The notes beneath the pieces were generated by a model. The model saw nothing but the letters and a program-made list of their open reading frames with translations. It was not told the DNA's origin and did no database searches. Below, one piece after another: positions 43,575 to 56,595 of a stretch of DNA of 64,000 bases. Source of the stretch: Guadua angustifolia (Eukaryota > Streptophyta > Magnoliopsida > Poales > Poaceae); the NCBI GenBank assembly GCA_036346375.1, contig CM070504.1, positions 9,421,890-9,485,889 of the forward strand, written 5' to 3'. The stretch's first letter is position 1, and every line of letters starts with the position of its first letter. Position numbers and translations under genes: made by a program.

Positions 43575-45186
43575 TAATACACCAAGTATAAGAACAGGGC
43601 CACGGAAGCTTTTCCGTAGTGTGGGGGATGTGTGTGTGGTGCATGGCAGTTTATGGTCGAATTATTTTTATAATAATATTTTTTTACGATAAGGGTATAT
43701 ATTTGTAATTTTTTAATTTGGTATATTATTTCTGTAATTTTTCATTAAAATTATTATTTAAAACAAAATCGTTCATGATTGGGCTTTTTCCCAGGGAAAG
43801 ACCGCTTTATTGATTACTCAGAGATGGTGTTACAATCTTCAAGCAAACATGGACGCCCTTCCACGCTGCAATATGTTTTGTGCGAGCTTACGAACTAGTA
43901 CACGATTTTGCTCTCTTCGATTTCTTAACAGCAAACTTGGAAGCGGTTTTGCTGGCTCATGGCCAAGCTGACTCCACTGTCGAACTGAAGTCGTGAACAA
44001 TGAGTCGAGCTTGTTGATTGGCTATCTTCAGAAACCAATGTACTACGTAGTTAAATTAAATAGTGCTATTACCCAACGCTATATCGTTGAAAGTATTATC
44101 AACGGTACAGTAAAGATTCATACAATTTTTCAGCAAATTCCATAAGAATGTTTGAAAAGTTTTCATATCTCAGCAAGTTGCGTGTGTTTCTATAAGTTTC
44201 TAGAAGATTATAAGCCAAAGTTTCAACAAGTTTAAGATTTTAGAACTCAAATTTCAATCAAAAGTTTTAAAAATTTTCAATAAGTTTCAACAAGCTTCAC
44301 CAAATTTCAAACAAAAGTTTCAATAAATTCCAATAGATTTCAAGTAAGTTTTCAAGAAATTTCTATGAGCACACTTGGCTACGATGGTCTACCATGTTGT
44401 TGAGGACTGTCCAACATTGTCCATTGCTAACGCACACTCTTCTCTAGCTCCAATCCCGACTATCACTAGCGTAATGGAGTTGAACGATGTCACTATCAAC
44501 CGAATCCGTGCTCGATTTCCGCACCAAGCTTCCGTCTCTCTTCCTCAACTTAGGCTTGAGCTCTGCACCGCGTCATTGCCAAATCTATGTGTCCCAAGCT
44601 AGGCTGTCACCTCCCATCGCCAAATCCAAATCCGGAGCTAGAGGTGAAGCACCGTGTCACCGCTTGTGCTAGATCTCAAGTCGGAGTTGAATGAGGAGGG
44701 GAAGGGGAGGGCGGTGTCAGAGTTGAAGAAAGAGATGGAGGGACCCGTCGTGTTCATGTGAAACTATGGGGGGAGCTCATGTGTTCAGCAAAATTCCTCC
44801 CTCTCTCTCATCATTTTCTTCTCCAAGAGCCCTTCACTGTATCATTTCTCTCTCACCTAACCGAGTAACCGGCAAAGGTCACAACAGTTGGCAACCAACA
44901 TGGTGGCAACGACGGAGATTCCCTTCGCCATTCCTCTTCTCTAGATCCTGCGGCCCTCCTCCTCTTCTTTAAGGCGAGCAAGATATGCACTAGAGTGCCA
45001 CAGGGAGCTTCCATTGTCTGGACCCGCTCATCGTTCCCATCAGTGGCTAAATCCAGTCGTCTGAGTGAGCTAAGGGGAGAGAAAGAAAGAAAGAACAACG
45101 AAAGAAGGGGAAAGAATGAGGTGGTGGTGTTGTGAGAGGAACACGAGTACCGATGAATGGTCTAGAGTTGTGAATTAAGAAGATAA
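43575..45186. other. Unassigned stretch
   Basis: At 43657-43765 an AT-rich piece resembles the arms of the MULE-type MITE at 24738 (GAATTATTTTTATAATAATA). At 44110-44370 CAAGTTTCAA-like words repeat irregularly. Nothing coding is supported between 44370 and 45150. Confidence 0.35.
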
Positions 45187-45418
45187 GGCCATTCCTAGTG
45201 ATAGTTTTATTTGAGTTTCAATATCATTAAATGTTATGCCACATAAGCAAAGATAATGACATGGCAAGAAATTAATGATGAGAGAGATGAGGGGAGTTCT
45301 ATTGAGAGGAGTTTCATCTAGATGAAACCTGAGATACACATTTACCTAGACAAAGATAATATGATAATTTTGAAAATAGTGCAATGAAACTATGCACTGG
45401 GAATAGCCTAAGAAAAAA
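45187..45418. mobile_element. Tourist-like MITE, copy 2
   Basis: 232 bp with ends GGCCATTCCTAG and TGGGAATAGCC and TAA on both sides (45184-45186, 45419-45421). It shares TTTCATCTAGATGAAAC and the GACATGGCAAG word with copy 1, in the same orientation. Confidence 0.85.
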
Positions 45419-46936
45419 AAGAAGCTGATACGCCTGATACCATTTAATGCTTCTGGTATGACAATCTTAACATATTTTATTGGTTAGACTTCCAACAATG
45501 CACCATTCGATAAATTTTTCATTAAATTATAGTCACCCAGAATGGTCTGGTTGTTCTTACATTTTTTATAGGACGGCTTATTTGGCCCCTCTCAGCTTTA
45601 TTTCAACGATCTAGGGGGGCTAAATGTCTTACTTTTGTCGTTTTCGAATCAAGTAGCTGACATTTGAACTCCTCAAATTCATTGTACGTGCAAGCCATAT
45701 ATGCTCCTGCATTCCTAGAGCATCGATGCGATTCCGATTAAAACCAACTAGCCAGGGTTTGCGTACTACATTGCGTCGTGTAAAATTTAGTTGTGTAACG
45801 CTGCGCTGTATGAAATTTGATCCGATACTTATTTCTGAAAAAATGGATCTGAGGACATAAACGTGAATTCGTTTATTTCTCCGAAACTTTCTAAAAAATG
45901 TGCTAGATAGAAGTCATCGGCGAATTTGCGGCATAATGGGTCCTTTTTGTGTGGTGCGGAACCGCTAGGAGTCGCCATCGAATCTACGAAAACGTGGGTT
46001 TTTTTTGTGTAATTTCAATTTTCTTAGGTTTTTCTTAAAAAATGGGTAAATCTACGGTTTGTTAGGAGCCGTCAACAAATTTGTGGAACTGCGGGCTCTT
46101 TTTTTTTTTGAAAAAAAACGATGCAAAAATACGCGTTCTTTTTTGTGCAATTTTGGTTTTTTTTCTTAAAAAATAGGTTGCTAAGAGCCGTCATTGAATC
46201 TGTGGATAACTATGAACCATTGGTGAATCTGTGAATTTTTTTTAGAAAATCATAGAGGAACATAAACGTAGTTTTGGTTTTTTGGGTTCATCCTACTAAA
46301 AAACAACTTTTTGGGATCTAAACGCAATTGCATTTTTTGGGTCTATTTGTCAAAAAAAATGGCTGGAGGACCGAACATAAACCACGGAGGGATCTAAACG
46401 TATTTTTAAATTTTTTTGGATCCATTTTGTTAAAAAACCGACAGAAGGACTTAAATGCAATTTTGAATTTTTGAAAGGACTTTTTTTTACGGAGATGATA
46501 AGATAGCACCCTGGTTGGCCCGAGATTTCTCCGCTCTTAATATATGGTATACATACATACATACATAAGATTACCTGCAATATATAAGATACATCAGAAT
46601 TTAAATCCTGATGCACATACATACGAGAATAATTTCAGTAAAAATTTTATGAGATCACTGGATTTATCTCAAGCGTGGGCACATATGTGTATAGGAAATA
46701 CATGGCAGTCATCCAATAGCATGGAAATACATCGCTACAATGCACAACTTCCATCCTGTTTTTGCCTCATCATCGTTGTTGATTACTAATTTCCCGATTT
46801 TATATCTGTAACTGATAGAAGTAAATCCCACGTATCCGCCACGTATCACGTGCCTCAGTGTAACCGGCCGAGACCGGGCCGCTACCGTGCGGCGTCGGCC
46901 ATCGGCATCGAGCTATTCTTCTACCGCCAGCGACCC
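45419..46936. other. Unassigned stretch with a low-complexity repeat
   Basis: 45830-46500 is a degenerate repeat of phrases like GAGCCGTCAACAAATTTGTGG and GGATCTAAACG with A/T tracts, in the style of repeat A but not the same sequence. A (CATA)n run lies at 46550-46566. The last 100 bp are the promoter of the PADRE gene (ATAAAA near 46939). Confidence 0.4.
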
Positions 46937-47056
46937 CCATAAAACGCTCGCGACTACCACCTGGGACGGTCACTCGCCCACCTCTCTCAACACAAGAACA
47001 AACAAAACGCAAGAAACGCGCGTGCGCGTGCTCGTTGGCGGCACCGGCGCATATAT

Positions 47057-49042
47057 ATGGGCAACTGCCAGGCGGCGGAGGTGGCGACGGTGGTGATACA
47101 GCACCCGGGCGGCGGGCGCACGGAGCGCGCGTACTGGGCGCTGTCGGCGGGGGCCGTCATGACGGCCAACCCAGGCCACTACGTCGCGGCCGTGATCACC
47201 TCGCCGCCCACCGGCTCCTCGGGCGCCGTGGCGCCCGTGAAGCACCTCAAGCTGCTCCGCCCCGACGACACGCTCCTGCTCGGCCGCGTCTACCGCCTCG
47301 TCAGCTTCGAAGGTATACGTCCGTGCGTGCCTAGCGCCTACCGCCCTCGCCGCGCGGCTGCGGTTGTTGCGTTGAGTTGCACCTGCACCTAACGTTTACG
47401 GCATTTGCTGCGGCGCGTACTTGCTGGCCGTGTTAGGCCGGCCGGTAGGTAGAGACGAGATGCTCGCATCGCATGCAATTGCTATTGCTAGCATATGGAC
47501 AAAGATGAGATTCGTATGTGTCGCGTTCGTTTAAATGCCATTGTTGGCTAAAACGGTAGGTTAGTAGCGCCTTTTTGGGTTGTCCGTAAACCGTAATTAC
47601 CTTTCTTGAACGTATTCTATTGAACTCCGAAAGTTAGTGCCCTAGGGGTCACTGTTCATTCTCTCTTCCGATTAATTTCCACCTATGGCCTTCCCTTTTT
47701 CGACGTCGTTCTTGCTGCCAAATTAATGATTTTTTTTCCAATGTGTTGGTTGTGGTGTGCGAGCAGAGGTGCTGAGAGAGTTCGCATCGAAGCGGCGAGT
47801 CAAGCTTAGCCGCGTCACGATCAAGGCCAAGGAGGAGGAGGCGAAGCCGGCCCATCCTAGCCGCCGGCGTGGTAGCAGCAGCGGCGTCGTTCCTGAGGAA
47901 TCCCACCGGTCACTCGCAAAGGTACGTATTCCCCGATGGAACTGCAAATTTTCGATGGTTGCATGCTTGAACTGTTAGCATATTTGACCTTTATTCTTTT
48001 TAAAAGAAAATAGCTCTTTTTAAAAAAATTTTATGAAAATATCCTTTCTCCGTGCTACAGTATCACAAGAAGGAAATCACATGATATTGCTACAGTTATA
48101 CTGTACTATAGCGTGGGTTTTTAATTTGAATTGACGCGGAATGGGAGCGCAAGAAATCGGCTGCATCGAATCCGTTAGCGTTAGTGCAATGTCGTGGAAT
48201 AAGGGTGTGGGAAATATAATTTCCGCAGAACAGGAGTGTTGGATTTGAATTTTCCACGGCGGGGTGGTTCGGTAAATTCTGCGCTCTCCCTATGTAAAAT
48301 AGGGTATTCTTGCAAAAAAATCATGGAAGTTCTGTAAAAAAAATAAAGGGCTAGAACAGTCGCATACTTCACATCTATAACAAATATTATAAATTTAACA
48401 TATATATTTAAAATTTACTAATAAAACAGTTTGAAATTCTTAAAAATTCTAAACTATTAAAATCGAAATCAATTTAATCAATAAATTTAACCTTGTAAGA
48501 GATTTTTTTTTTAGTTTTTCAAATTTTAGGGTACCTGCCACTCCGCAGATCCGACCCCGCGTATTCGTTGTAGCGTTTTTCCCTTAGCGTCACGAAATTT
48601 TGTTCACTTGCACGTACACCGTACACGGGGGTCATGCCAAGATTCCCAACCCAACCGCTGGCTTGCCAAACCTTTCGTGATCTGTTCAGTCGCCGTCGAA
48701 TCATCGATCCATCACAACTTTTTTTTTTTTTTACGAACCGCCAATCGTCATCAATTTCCAAACCAGTTAAGCTCCAAAAACGGCCGTGGCAACCACTCTG
48801 CACGGCCACGCGTTAATTCGTTCGCTTGTGTTGGGTTTCCGTCGATCCAGGTCATGCGCCAGTCGGACGAGCCGGAGCCCGCAGGCACGTCCTCCGTGCC
48901 GAAGCCGGAAAGCGACCACGCCGACGCGCCGTCCGAGCCCGATGACTGCGACCTGGAGGCGCTGCTGCCGCACGGCGTGGTGCTCGGCAGGCGCGTCGGC
49001 CGGCAATGGAGGCCCGCGCTGCAGAGCATCGCGGAAGGTTGA
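47057..49042 (+). CDS. DUF4228/PADRE domain protein, three exons, 200 aa
   Basis: Exons are 47057-47312, 47767-47921 and 48851-49042. Introns are GT-AG and phases fit (85 codons plus 1 nt, then to 137 codons, then 63 codons and stop). The N terminus MGNCQAAE has Gly2 and Cys4, a likely N-myristoylation and palmitoylation site. The domain follows: ATVVIQHPGGGRTERAYW, PGHYVAAVI, LKLLRPDDTLLLGRVYRLVS, then EVLREFASKRRVKLSR. The C terminus holds an acidic stretch and GRQWRPALQSIAE, usual in this family. PADRE genes respond to fungal attack and abiotic stress; the molecular role is unknown. The ATG lies inside an ATATATATG run; a TATA-type ATAAAA lies about 118 bp upstream. Confidence 0.85.
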
Positions 49043-49563
49043 AGCAGGCATGCACAACGTACTGCTTTTTACAACATGGTAACTGGGCGTGTAGTGACAG
49101 CGTATGTAAAATAAGTTACTAGCCTTGTGGATATGCCCCGGTTGCCTGGTAGCACTATGGACTATGGTCTATGCATCGATGGGTGTAACGTAACAGGTAA
49201 TACTGCACTCTTAAATCGTCGTCTATCTTGATCAATCCTACTTAATTACTATCACGGACGAAGTGATCGATGATGTGATGTAAGCATCAGAATGGCCCTT
49301 GTTTTTCACCGAAGGCGCGTACGCACGCGTAGCCGACATCCATGTGCCGTGTGCAATATAATTATGTAAGAAGTGCAGTACACGTACAGTTGATACATAC
49401 GTGTGACTAGAATGTACAAGATCATGCACGACGTTCCTGTGTACAGTCGATTGAGATTTCCAGTCTGAAGTTTCGATCTACGAATGCCAAATAGTCTTCG
49501 ACAGTTGGCCCGTCCGGTGTCCAAGCACTGGCCAGTGCTCAAGCCTTGGGACTCCTGTGGGAC
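49043..49563. other. 3' flank of the PADRE gene
   Basis: 3' UTR and intergenic DNA. No further feature seen. Confidence 0.4.
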
Positions 49564-50068
49564 TAGGGGTGGCAATGGGGACCCGTTTCGATCGTGAGAA
49601 TTCTCTATAGGGGCGGGTATGGGAAGAAATTGTCATGATGGATGAAACGAGACAATTATTCCGTCGGGGATGGCGAGGGACGGGACGGAATTTTTTTCCA
49701 TGAGGACCGGTTGGGGATCCAAATTTAGTTTAGTCCAATTTAGTTATTAGATTACAAACATATTCTCTAGCCCATCATATTCACATTTTCATAAACGGGA
49801 CAACATAATCTTCAATGAATGCATGCATTGTTTTTTCCTTGTCTATTGATATGATTTTAGAGTTAAAATGGCTATAAGAGCTCTTCTTTTGTGTGAAATT
49901 TTCGCGGGGATGGGTCTCGACGGCCCCGACGATACGAACGGGGATGGGGACAGGGGGATTTTCTCTCCCGAGACGGGGAACGGGGATAGGGACGGGGAAA
50001 ATTTTGGATCGCGGGGACGGGGACGGGGAGGTACTCCCCGATGGGGAATGGCCCCGTTGCCACCCCTA
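49564..50068. mobile_element. hAT-type MITE with perfect 8 bp target duplication
   Basis: 505 bp, starting TAGGGGTGGCAATGGGGAC and ending CCCCGTTGCCACCCCTA. TGTGGGAC stands at 49556-49563 and 50069-50076. The core repeats GGGGACGGGG words and has no coding function; the open frames across it are composition artefacts. Ends are shared with 33831-34285 but the core differs. Confidence 0.92.
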
Positions 50069-50076
50069 TGTGGGAC

Positions 50077-50796
50077 GCGAGCTTCCCGTCAAATGTAGCG
50101 CTTGGGAGTTGGGACTCCTGTACGACCGAACCGGACGCTTCCCGTCAGACGCTGCATCCATGTCGAAAATCTTACTATTCATTGACTTATTTTCTACATG
50201 TTCGTCTCATCGTTCAGGGCCAACCAATTATTCTACCCAGCCAATAGAGATGAAACTCACGTCCGCTGAACCTGGTAGACAAGTTGCCGACGATACATCT
50301 CGAATAGCTTCTCAGATGCTCCTTCTTTGACGTTCCCATCCCTATTGCCATATCCACTCGACCACATCTACATGCGACACAACCACCCATTCCACTTCCG
50401 TGACTCCCTCCTACTCTCTCTTTCCCTCTCTTTCCTTGAATCTATCTGCCCAGCGAGCTTCGACTGAGCTGCCACCACCGGTGAGCTCTAAACAAAACCT
50501 CATGTCTATTTTTGACTATCTACCTTCATCGCTTCTCACGCTCTCACTTGATCCGATGGTCCATCGACGCCTGAACTTCACCTCCCGGGAGCCGCCACCG
50601 AAGCAACGCCTCCCTGCCTCCGTCTCTCTCTTGGGTTCCACACTCACTTGTCGTCCCCCGTCAGCAGCGATTCCCTCGTAGACAGCGAACTGAGCATGGT
50701 ATGCTCGAGATCGGGAGCGACGTTATGTGATGTCGGGACCACTAGATCCAGCCATCAATGGGACGGTGTGTGGGATGGCCTCCTCCTCCTCCTCTT
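50077..50796. other. Unassigned stretch
   Basis: C/T-rich with short open frames at 50400-50700 that look like a non-coding or decayed exon. No family recognised. Confidence 0.35.
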
Positions 50797-51014
50797 AGGG
50801 CCTATTTGTTTTAGTTTTGAATTTTATAAAAACTGATTCTGGATTATAATTGTAGAGAAGTTGGTTTTTTAAAAGCACTTATGAAGTGCATTGTGAATCT
50901 AGCGTATATGGGTGGGCTGGATTGTAAGAATCGGATTCTAGAATCAATCTGTTTATTGTTTATTCTACTTTTGGGATCAGAATCCAGAATCAAAAGCTAA
51001 AACAAACAGGCTCT
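50797..51014. mobile_element. MITE with AGGGCCTATTTG ends
   Basis: 218 bp with inverted ends AGGGCCTATTTGTTTTAG and CTAAAACAAACAGGCTCT. The arms continue inward (ATTCTGGATTATAA against AGAATCCAGAATC). The target duplication is unclear (CTCTTA on both sides, offset). A decayed relative lies at 33370-33565. Confidence 0.7.
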
Positions 51015-52355
51015 TACTCTTAGTACGTTTTTTTTTCAAAATATTGCAATATTTTTTTTGTTATTGTAGAAAGTGATTTGATTTGCTACAACGCGTCTTG
51101 CTGAATTTTGCAGCAAACGTGATTTTGTTGTTAAGGGCCGATGAATTTGTTGTCCTGAGTAATTTTTTGTTGCAATGTGTTGGTTTTCTTACACCAACTT
51201 ATTGACATAGATTTGTTTCAACTGAAGCTTAGTTTTTGTTACATATATAGCTTATCATTATTGTACTTACCATAATTTGTTGAGCTAGTCAACACAAATT
51301 TTATAGTTTTCCTAATGTTCTAAGGATATTGTACTTTTTTTTCATATTTTGTTATATATTAATTATAATTGTTACACGTATTATCCAACGATAACTATGC
51401 ATTTGATAGAAAACTTTTCGATGGACGTTCGATTTTTTCTTGTTCCGTTATTGTTTTCAGTTTTCACGGCCCTGGAAGATTAACCTACTCCCGGTCATAG
51501 CGATGCTCGTATTGGCATCTGAGCTATTGCCGATCCAAAGCAGTGAGCACGCTGGCTTGCTGCATGTGTTCTTTAGATAATGAAGAACAAGCATGTGCAC
51601 TCGTGCGACGCGAGCCCGGCTCGGCTGGCTGGAGGGCAGCGAATCTCTCTTGGTCTCTGGACTAAGGTGAGCTCAGATGAAAAGGCACTGGATGCTCAGG
51701 GCTTCGTCAGTCTTTCTGACGATGGAATGAATGGATGCGTGTGGGAGATGGGTTAGACTGACCTGACCCGATGAGACCTGAGCTTATGACTGGCGATGTG
51801 ATTACCCTTCAGGCTGCAGCTGCGACTGTAGCACGCGTGTAGCTCAGGCTCGAGCCTTTTGAGACAAGAAAAGTGCCTGCAGGCTGCAGAACCCTCAGCT
51901 GGTTGATGGAGGCAAAATTCCTGGCGCACGAACACGAACTTTGGCAAAAGATTCTCGTGGTAACCTGACGGATCACCCGTCCTGACTGGTAATAGCCGCA
52001 ATAGTACAAGGAGCACTGGCTGCTGGTAGGATCGATTTGATTTCCAATGAGCATTGGTGTGTCTTCGTTACTAGTCGCTGATCGATCGTTAGCTGATGCA
52101 AGTACCATCGAGTTGATGAATTCGTAACCGTGCATTGTCTTAACCGTACATCGGTACATGCATGTTGTTCATGTCTTAAGGAATGGAAATGGATCATTGC
52201 ATTGTATTGCTGCCAAGAATGGCGATAGGCCAATTAGCTACAGCTTGCCTCCGCCGCCGCCTCTGTCTCCGCTGCATAGCAACGAGGCCTGTCCTTCGCG
52301 CAAGGATGGTAGTATATTCAAGGATTCAAATTTTGTTTTTAGATCAAACCTCGCT
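51015..52355. other. Unassigned stretch
   Basis: AT-rich to about 51480, then mixed base composition with short open frames on both strands. No gene or element ends recognised. Confidence 0.35.
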
Positions 52356-53395
52356 GGTGATAGAAATCCGAAATCTCATCGAGATCTCAGAATTTTAGAT
52401 AAATCTTAGACGAAATTCAAATCCAGTTTTATTCCTACTGGGAAAAATAAAATTTCGGGCGAAATTCCCAAACCAAATGACAAATGGTCTAAACCACGTT
52501 AGAAAATTTTAAATTTTTTTGTGGATAGTCTTGATATATCATTAATATTTTTTTATAAAATTTTCATATGATGATCAAGCTTCAAAAAAATCCAAAAATT
52601 CTAAAAGTGCTACGTCCTGATAAAAGCTTGACGATAAATATATAGATTTGCTTTAGCAATAAAAAAGTTTAAAATTTTTGAAAATTTTACAGAAAGGTTC
52701 TAAGGAAATTCTTAAGATCTTATAAAAATTTTGAATCATGATCACACTCTAGTGAATTTATAAAATTCTTACAAGGACACTGTACCATTTCTGTTTTTGA
52801 TTTTTGAAATATAACAAATAAAGTTATGCTTACATAGATTTGATCGAGTAAACAAAAGGGTTAAATTTTTTGAAAATTTTAGAGAATGGTTCTAAGGTAA
52901 TTCTTCATCTCTCATAAAAATATTGGATCATGATCACACTGAAGAAAATTTATAAAATTCCGACAATGTTACTGTCCCAATTATGTTCATTCTATTTTCG
53001 ATTTGTTAAAGATAACAAATAAAGTTAAATTATTTTGATTTTTTTATGATCTTATGCTACTAAAGATAGTACCATAAATTTTTTAGATCCTAATCAAACT
53101 TGTACAATTTTATAAAAATTTGATAGTATTTTTGCCAAAATTTTAAAATATCTAAAAAAAATTCGGTTTTTCAACAAATTTTCATGAAAGATTACCTTCT
53201 TAAGGGTTATTAGACTAAATCCAGTCAAATACGGCCATAAAAAGTCAAAAACCAGCCAAATAACCTAAATTACTGTAGTAATTTAATTTTTTCCATTTTT
53301 TTTACCCACCCAGAATTTTGGATCCCATCTCCGATCGAAATCCGAAATATCGACTGAGATTTCTGTGATTTTGGCTGTTTTTTTAACTATGCGTA
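52356..53395 (+). repeat. Unclassified AT-rich repeat B, right copy
   Basis: Same order and orientation as 11396-12875: a GAAATCTCATCGAGATCTC start, TTTTGAATCATGATCACACT, TTTTTGATTTTTGAAATATAAC, and a GAAATCCGAAATATCGACTG end. It is about 400 bp shorter than the left copy. Confidence 0.75.
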
Positions 53396-53939
53396 CATTT
53401 CGTGCAAACTCAGCTGACGTCCTGGCGGTTCTTGGCTTCGCCATCGCCTATACGATCAGGAATTAGGATCGGTTGACAACTTGGAAACCGTGATCAGAAT
53501 AAGATGGTCTAAGATTAATTAAGGTTAAGAAAGGTCGATCAGAACAAAAAGCTGTTCGCCTTGCTGCACGTAGAAAGATGCCGAAAGAAAGCAACGGTCA
53601 TGCTGTTGAGCCATCGATCAACACTATGGTTCCCAAAATCGATGATTTTCTATCGAAAATCATGATTTTTAAATGTATCGAGATGGTTCGGTAATAAAAA
53701 TCGCTCGGTAAACCGTGGAGTTTAAATATAAATTTAGCAAAAAGTGCTATTTTTTAGAAATTTCTTGTGTGAGGTTTGGAGGCAATGCTAATGATACTAG
53801 GCATGGTAGCGTGCGACTGCACGCCGTGTTGTGTGGGCTTGGGGAAAAAATCGACGAAACGATGCAAACGCGATTTTCAACATATTTCTCACACCGGAAA
53901 ACAGCAAAAACCGAGTTACGGGGGAAGAAAAATAAAGAG
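53396..53939. other. Unassigned stretch with a small palindrome
   Basis: At 53636-53680 GATGATTTTCTATCGAAAATCAT folds on itself. No gene seen. Confidence 0.35.
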
Positions 53940-54715
53940 TTAGAGTTGTAGAAATATCTCTTTCGACGAATTATTTGGGAAATATCGGAGACCAAGGTGG
54001 GAAAACAGTCTAGAGGGAAAAGGGCGAAAAATTATTAGTGACGACAACTTTTTTTGAGTTGCACACATATTTCTGGTGACGAAAACATTTTTTCCGGGCA
54101 AAACGGAGAAAGGACCTAGACGTGATGACAACCTTCTTAGAGATGCACACAGTTGTAGAAATATCTCTTTTGATGAATTATTTGGGAAATATCGAAGACC
54201 GAGGTGGAAAAACGAGGTGGAAAAATAGTCTAGAGGGAAAAGGGCGAAAAATTATTAGCGACGACAACTTTTTTTGAGTTGCACACATATTTCTGGTGAT
54301 GAAAACATTTTTTCCGGGCAAAACGGAGAAAGCACCTAGACGTGCTGACAACCTTCTTAGAGATGCACAAATATTTCTGGTGACGAAAATATTTTTTCCG
54401 TGAAAAACGGAGAAAGGACCTAGACGTAAGGAGCGAGGACCTATTTGTTACGTTTTTGGACCTGTCCGCTATCCTGAAAAATTAGAAAAGGGCATGTCCG
54501 CGATTTGAATTTAACGGGGACTTTTTCCATAAAGTATTGCGCGAGGGACCCGAACGCGAAAAAAATAAAAATCTTCCCCTCACAAAAAATCGCGAAGGAC
54601 CTATTCGTAATTTCAAATGACCTATCCGTAATTCGAAGAAACGTAAGGGTTTTTTTGCAAAAAAGGCAAGGGCGACACGTGGGCACTCCCTCCGATCGGC
54701 TAGCCCAGGGGCTGT
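53940..54715 (-). repeat. Unclassified repeat A, right copy, inverted
   Basis: Reverse complement of the sequence at 10085-10900 (GAATTACGGATAGGTC, ACGAATAGGTCCTTCGCG, GGTCCAAAAACGTAACAAA when read on minus). The outer part is a tandem duplication: unit 1 at about 53947-54150, unit 2 at about 54151-54364, and a shorter third to 54430, each with AAAGGGCGAAAAATTATTAG and GGACCTAGACGT words or part of them. Confidence 0.75.
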
Positions 54716-54955
54716 AATATGTGTCATATTGTAAAATTTTCAAATGATTAGCAAACAAGTGTATTTAAAAAAAATGAACAATAATACTGTCAGAATATAT
54801 ACTCTTTAATTATTTATTTTCCGGTGGCACAAAATGAAGTCTAATATTTCTTAAACTTTTTTATGTGATGTTCTAACGTAATTCTAACAATGTTGTAAAA
54901 TTTTAAAATGATGATCAAACATGTGTATTTTGTAAAAAAAATTCTAAAAAGCTAG
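54716..54955 (+). repeat. Repeat B fragment, interrupted by an LTR
   Basis: TTGTAAAATTTTCAAATGAT and TTGTAAAATTTTAAAATGAT with GATCAAACATGTGTATTT resemble the body of repeat B. The gypsy LTR begins directly after it at 54956. Confidence 0.45.
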
Positions 54956-55741
54956 TGTCGGGGATTGGGAAATTCCAGCAGCCGACCATTGTATCCTGGC
55001 GGCCTCCGAGCATGCCCATGCTCGGACGCAGTCCCCAAGAAAGATCTTCGGGTCACCCGACCTCCGGGTCGACCCCCATCCTCCGTCAAGCTCGCCGCCG
55101 AGCATGCCTGCTCGGGAGTCCACGACCAGACAACCCGGTCTGCCGAAGGGACCTCGGGCTTCGCCCAAAAGCTGGGCGCAGTCCACGAAAACGACGTGGC
55201 ATTAACTACGTAGTGGCTCGAAGGTTTGCGCGCTCACAATCTGCACGTCCGTGGTCTGCGCGCCCACGATCTGCGCCCATCAGACTCACGCCACGCTGCG
55301 TTCAAGGGAAACAAGGAACAAAGACCACCCACGTCCCAATAAATGGCACACCCTCTGCAATAAATGTTGTGTCGCTTGTAACCCCCTATAAATACCTTCT
55401 CATACGAAGGGTTCAGGGTTCGACTTTATTCCCTGTTTTCCTTATACATAGAGCTTGTTTCTAGTGGTCTGAAGGATAGTCCTTAGAATCTCCCAGGGCT
55501 CCCTGAGCAAACATATTGTAATACATCCTCAAGAAGTTAGTGCCATCACTGGACATAGGGTTGTTATCTCCCCTGCGAGAGGCCCGAACCAGATCAAAAA
55601 TGTCTCCCCCTGTTCGCTGTGATTGTCCCGACCACCTCGGTAGGCCCTCAGACGCTATACCCTTCGCGGAAAAGGGGCCCTAGGTTGATCCCTCATTCAA
55701 CAAGTAAGCTCGGCGGGGGACCAGTTCCCGAATCGTCGACA
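54956..55741 (+). repeat. 5' LTR of the truncated gypsy element
   Basis: TG...CA borders with a TATAAATA box at about 55388 (CCCCTATAAATACC) and a U5 with CCTTCGCGGAAAAGGGGCCC. Confidence 0.8.
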
Positions 55742-55917
55742 GTTGGCATCGTCCGTAGGGATCGACTGAGTTCTTTCGCGAGGAATCCCTGAGGATACCG
55801 AATTCTCAGGTCAATCAAGACCTCTGCGTCTTCGACGACGTGGAGGGCGGCGACGTGTGCTTCGCTGGCGAAGACGTGGCCGGTGTGACTGATCTGGAAG
55901 GCCACATCGGGTCCATG

Positions 55918-56125
55918 TTCCGCGCCGAGCACGTCCTTCGATCGGACGCGAGTCTCTTCCCCCGAGCGCGCGTTTCGCTCGGGGGTTGTTGATGTTCCGC
56001 GCCGAGCACGCCCTTCGCTCGGGCACGAGTCTCTTCTCCCCGAGCCAGCGTTTCGCTCGGGGGCTGTCGATGTTCCGCGCTGAGCACGCCCTTCGCTCGG
56101 GCGTGAGTCTCTTCTCCCGAGCGGT
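55918..56125 (+). repeat. 77-78 bp tandem array in the leader
   Basis: Units begin TTCCGCGC at 55918, 55995 and 56073. Each holds GAGCACG(T/C)CCTTCG and GAGTCTCTTC, followed by TTTCGCTCGGGGG in the first two. The third is cut short by the next array. Confidence 0.85.
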
Positions 56126-56139
56126 ACCGCCGGTGCCGT

Positions 56140-56595
56140 AGTAGTTTTCTTCGCTGCGAGATCCTTCTCCCCGAGCCCGCCGGTGTCGCGATAGTTTTCT
56201 TCATTGCGAGATCCTTCTCCCGAACCGGTATGCGCTCGGGTGCGCAGATAGTTTTCTTCACTGCGAGATCCTTCTCCCGAACAGTACGCGCCGGGTGCCG
56301 CGATAGTTTTCTTCACTGCGAGATCCTTCTCCCGAGCCATTGTTGCGCCGGTGCCGATAGTTTTCTTACTGCGAGATCCTTCTCCCGAGCAGCCACGCTC
56401 GGTGCCGCAGCTTTTTTCTTCACTGCGAGATCCTTCTCCCGAGTCGTCACGCTTTCGGATGCCGCAATAGTTTTCTTCGTTGCGAGATCCTTCTCCCCGA
56501 GCCAGAGCTGCTCGGGTGCCACAGTAGTTCTTCGCTGCGAGATCCTTCTCCCCGAGCCAGCGCTGCTCGGGTGCTGCAGGAGTTCTGAAAATAGC
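56140..56595 (+). repeat. About 54 bp tandem array, eight units
   Basis: The core GAGATCCTTCTCCC begins at 56158, 56208, 56265, 56320, 56373, 56427, 56484 and 56539. Between cores lies a variable (G/C)GGTGCCGC-like word and TAGTTTTCTTC. Spacing is 50-57 bp. Confidence 0.9.

Noticed and set aside
49868..50098. Gly/Asp/Arg-rich frame
   Set aside because: It covers the GGGGACGGGG core of the hAT MITE at 49564-50068 and is not a gene.
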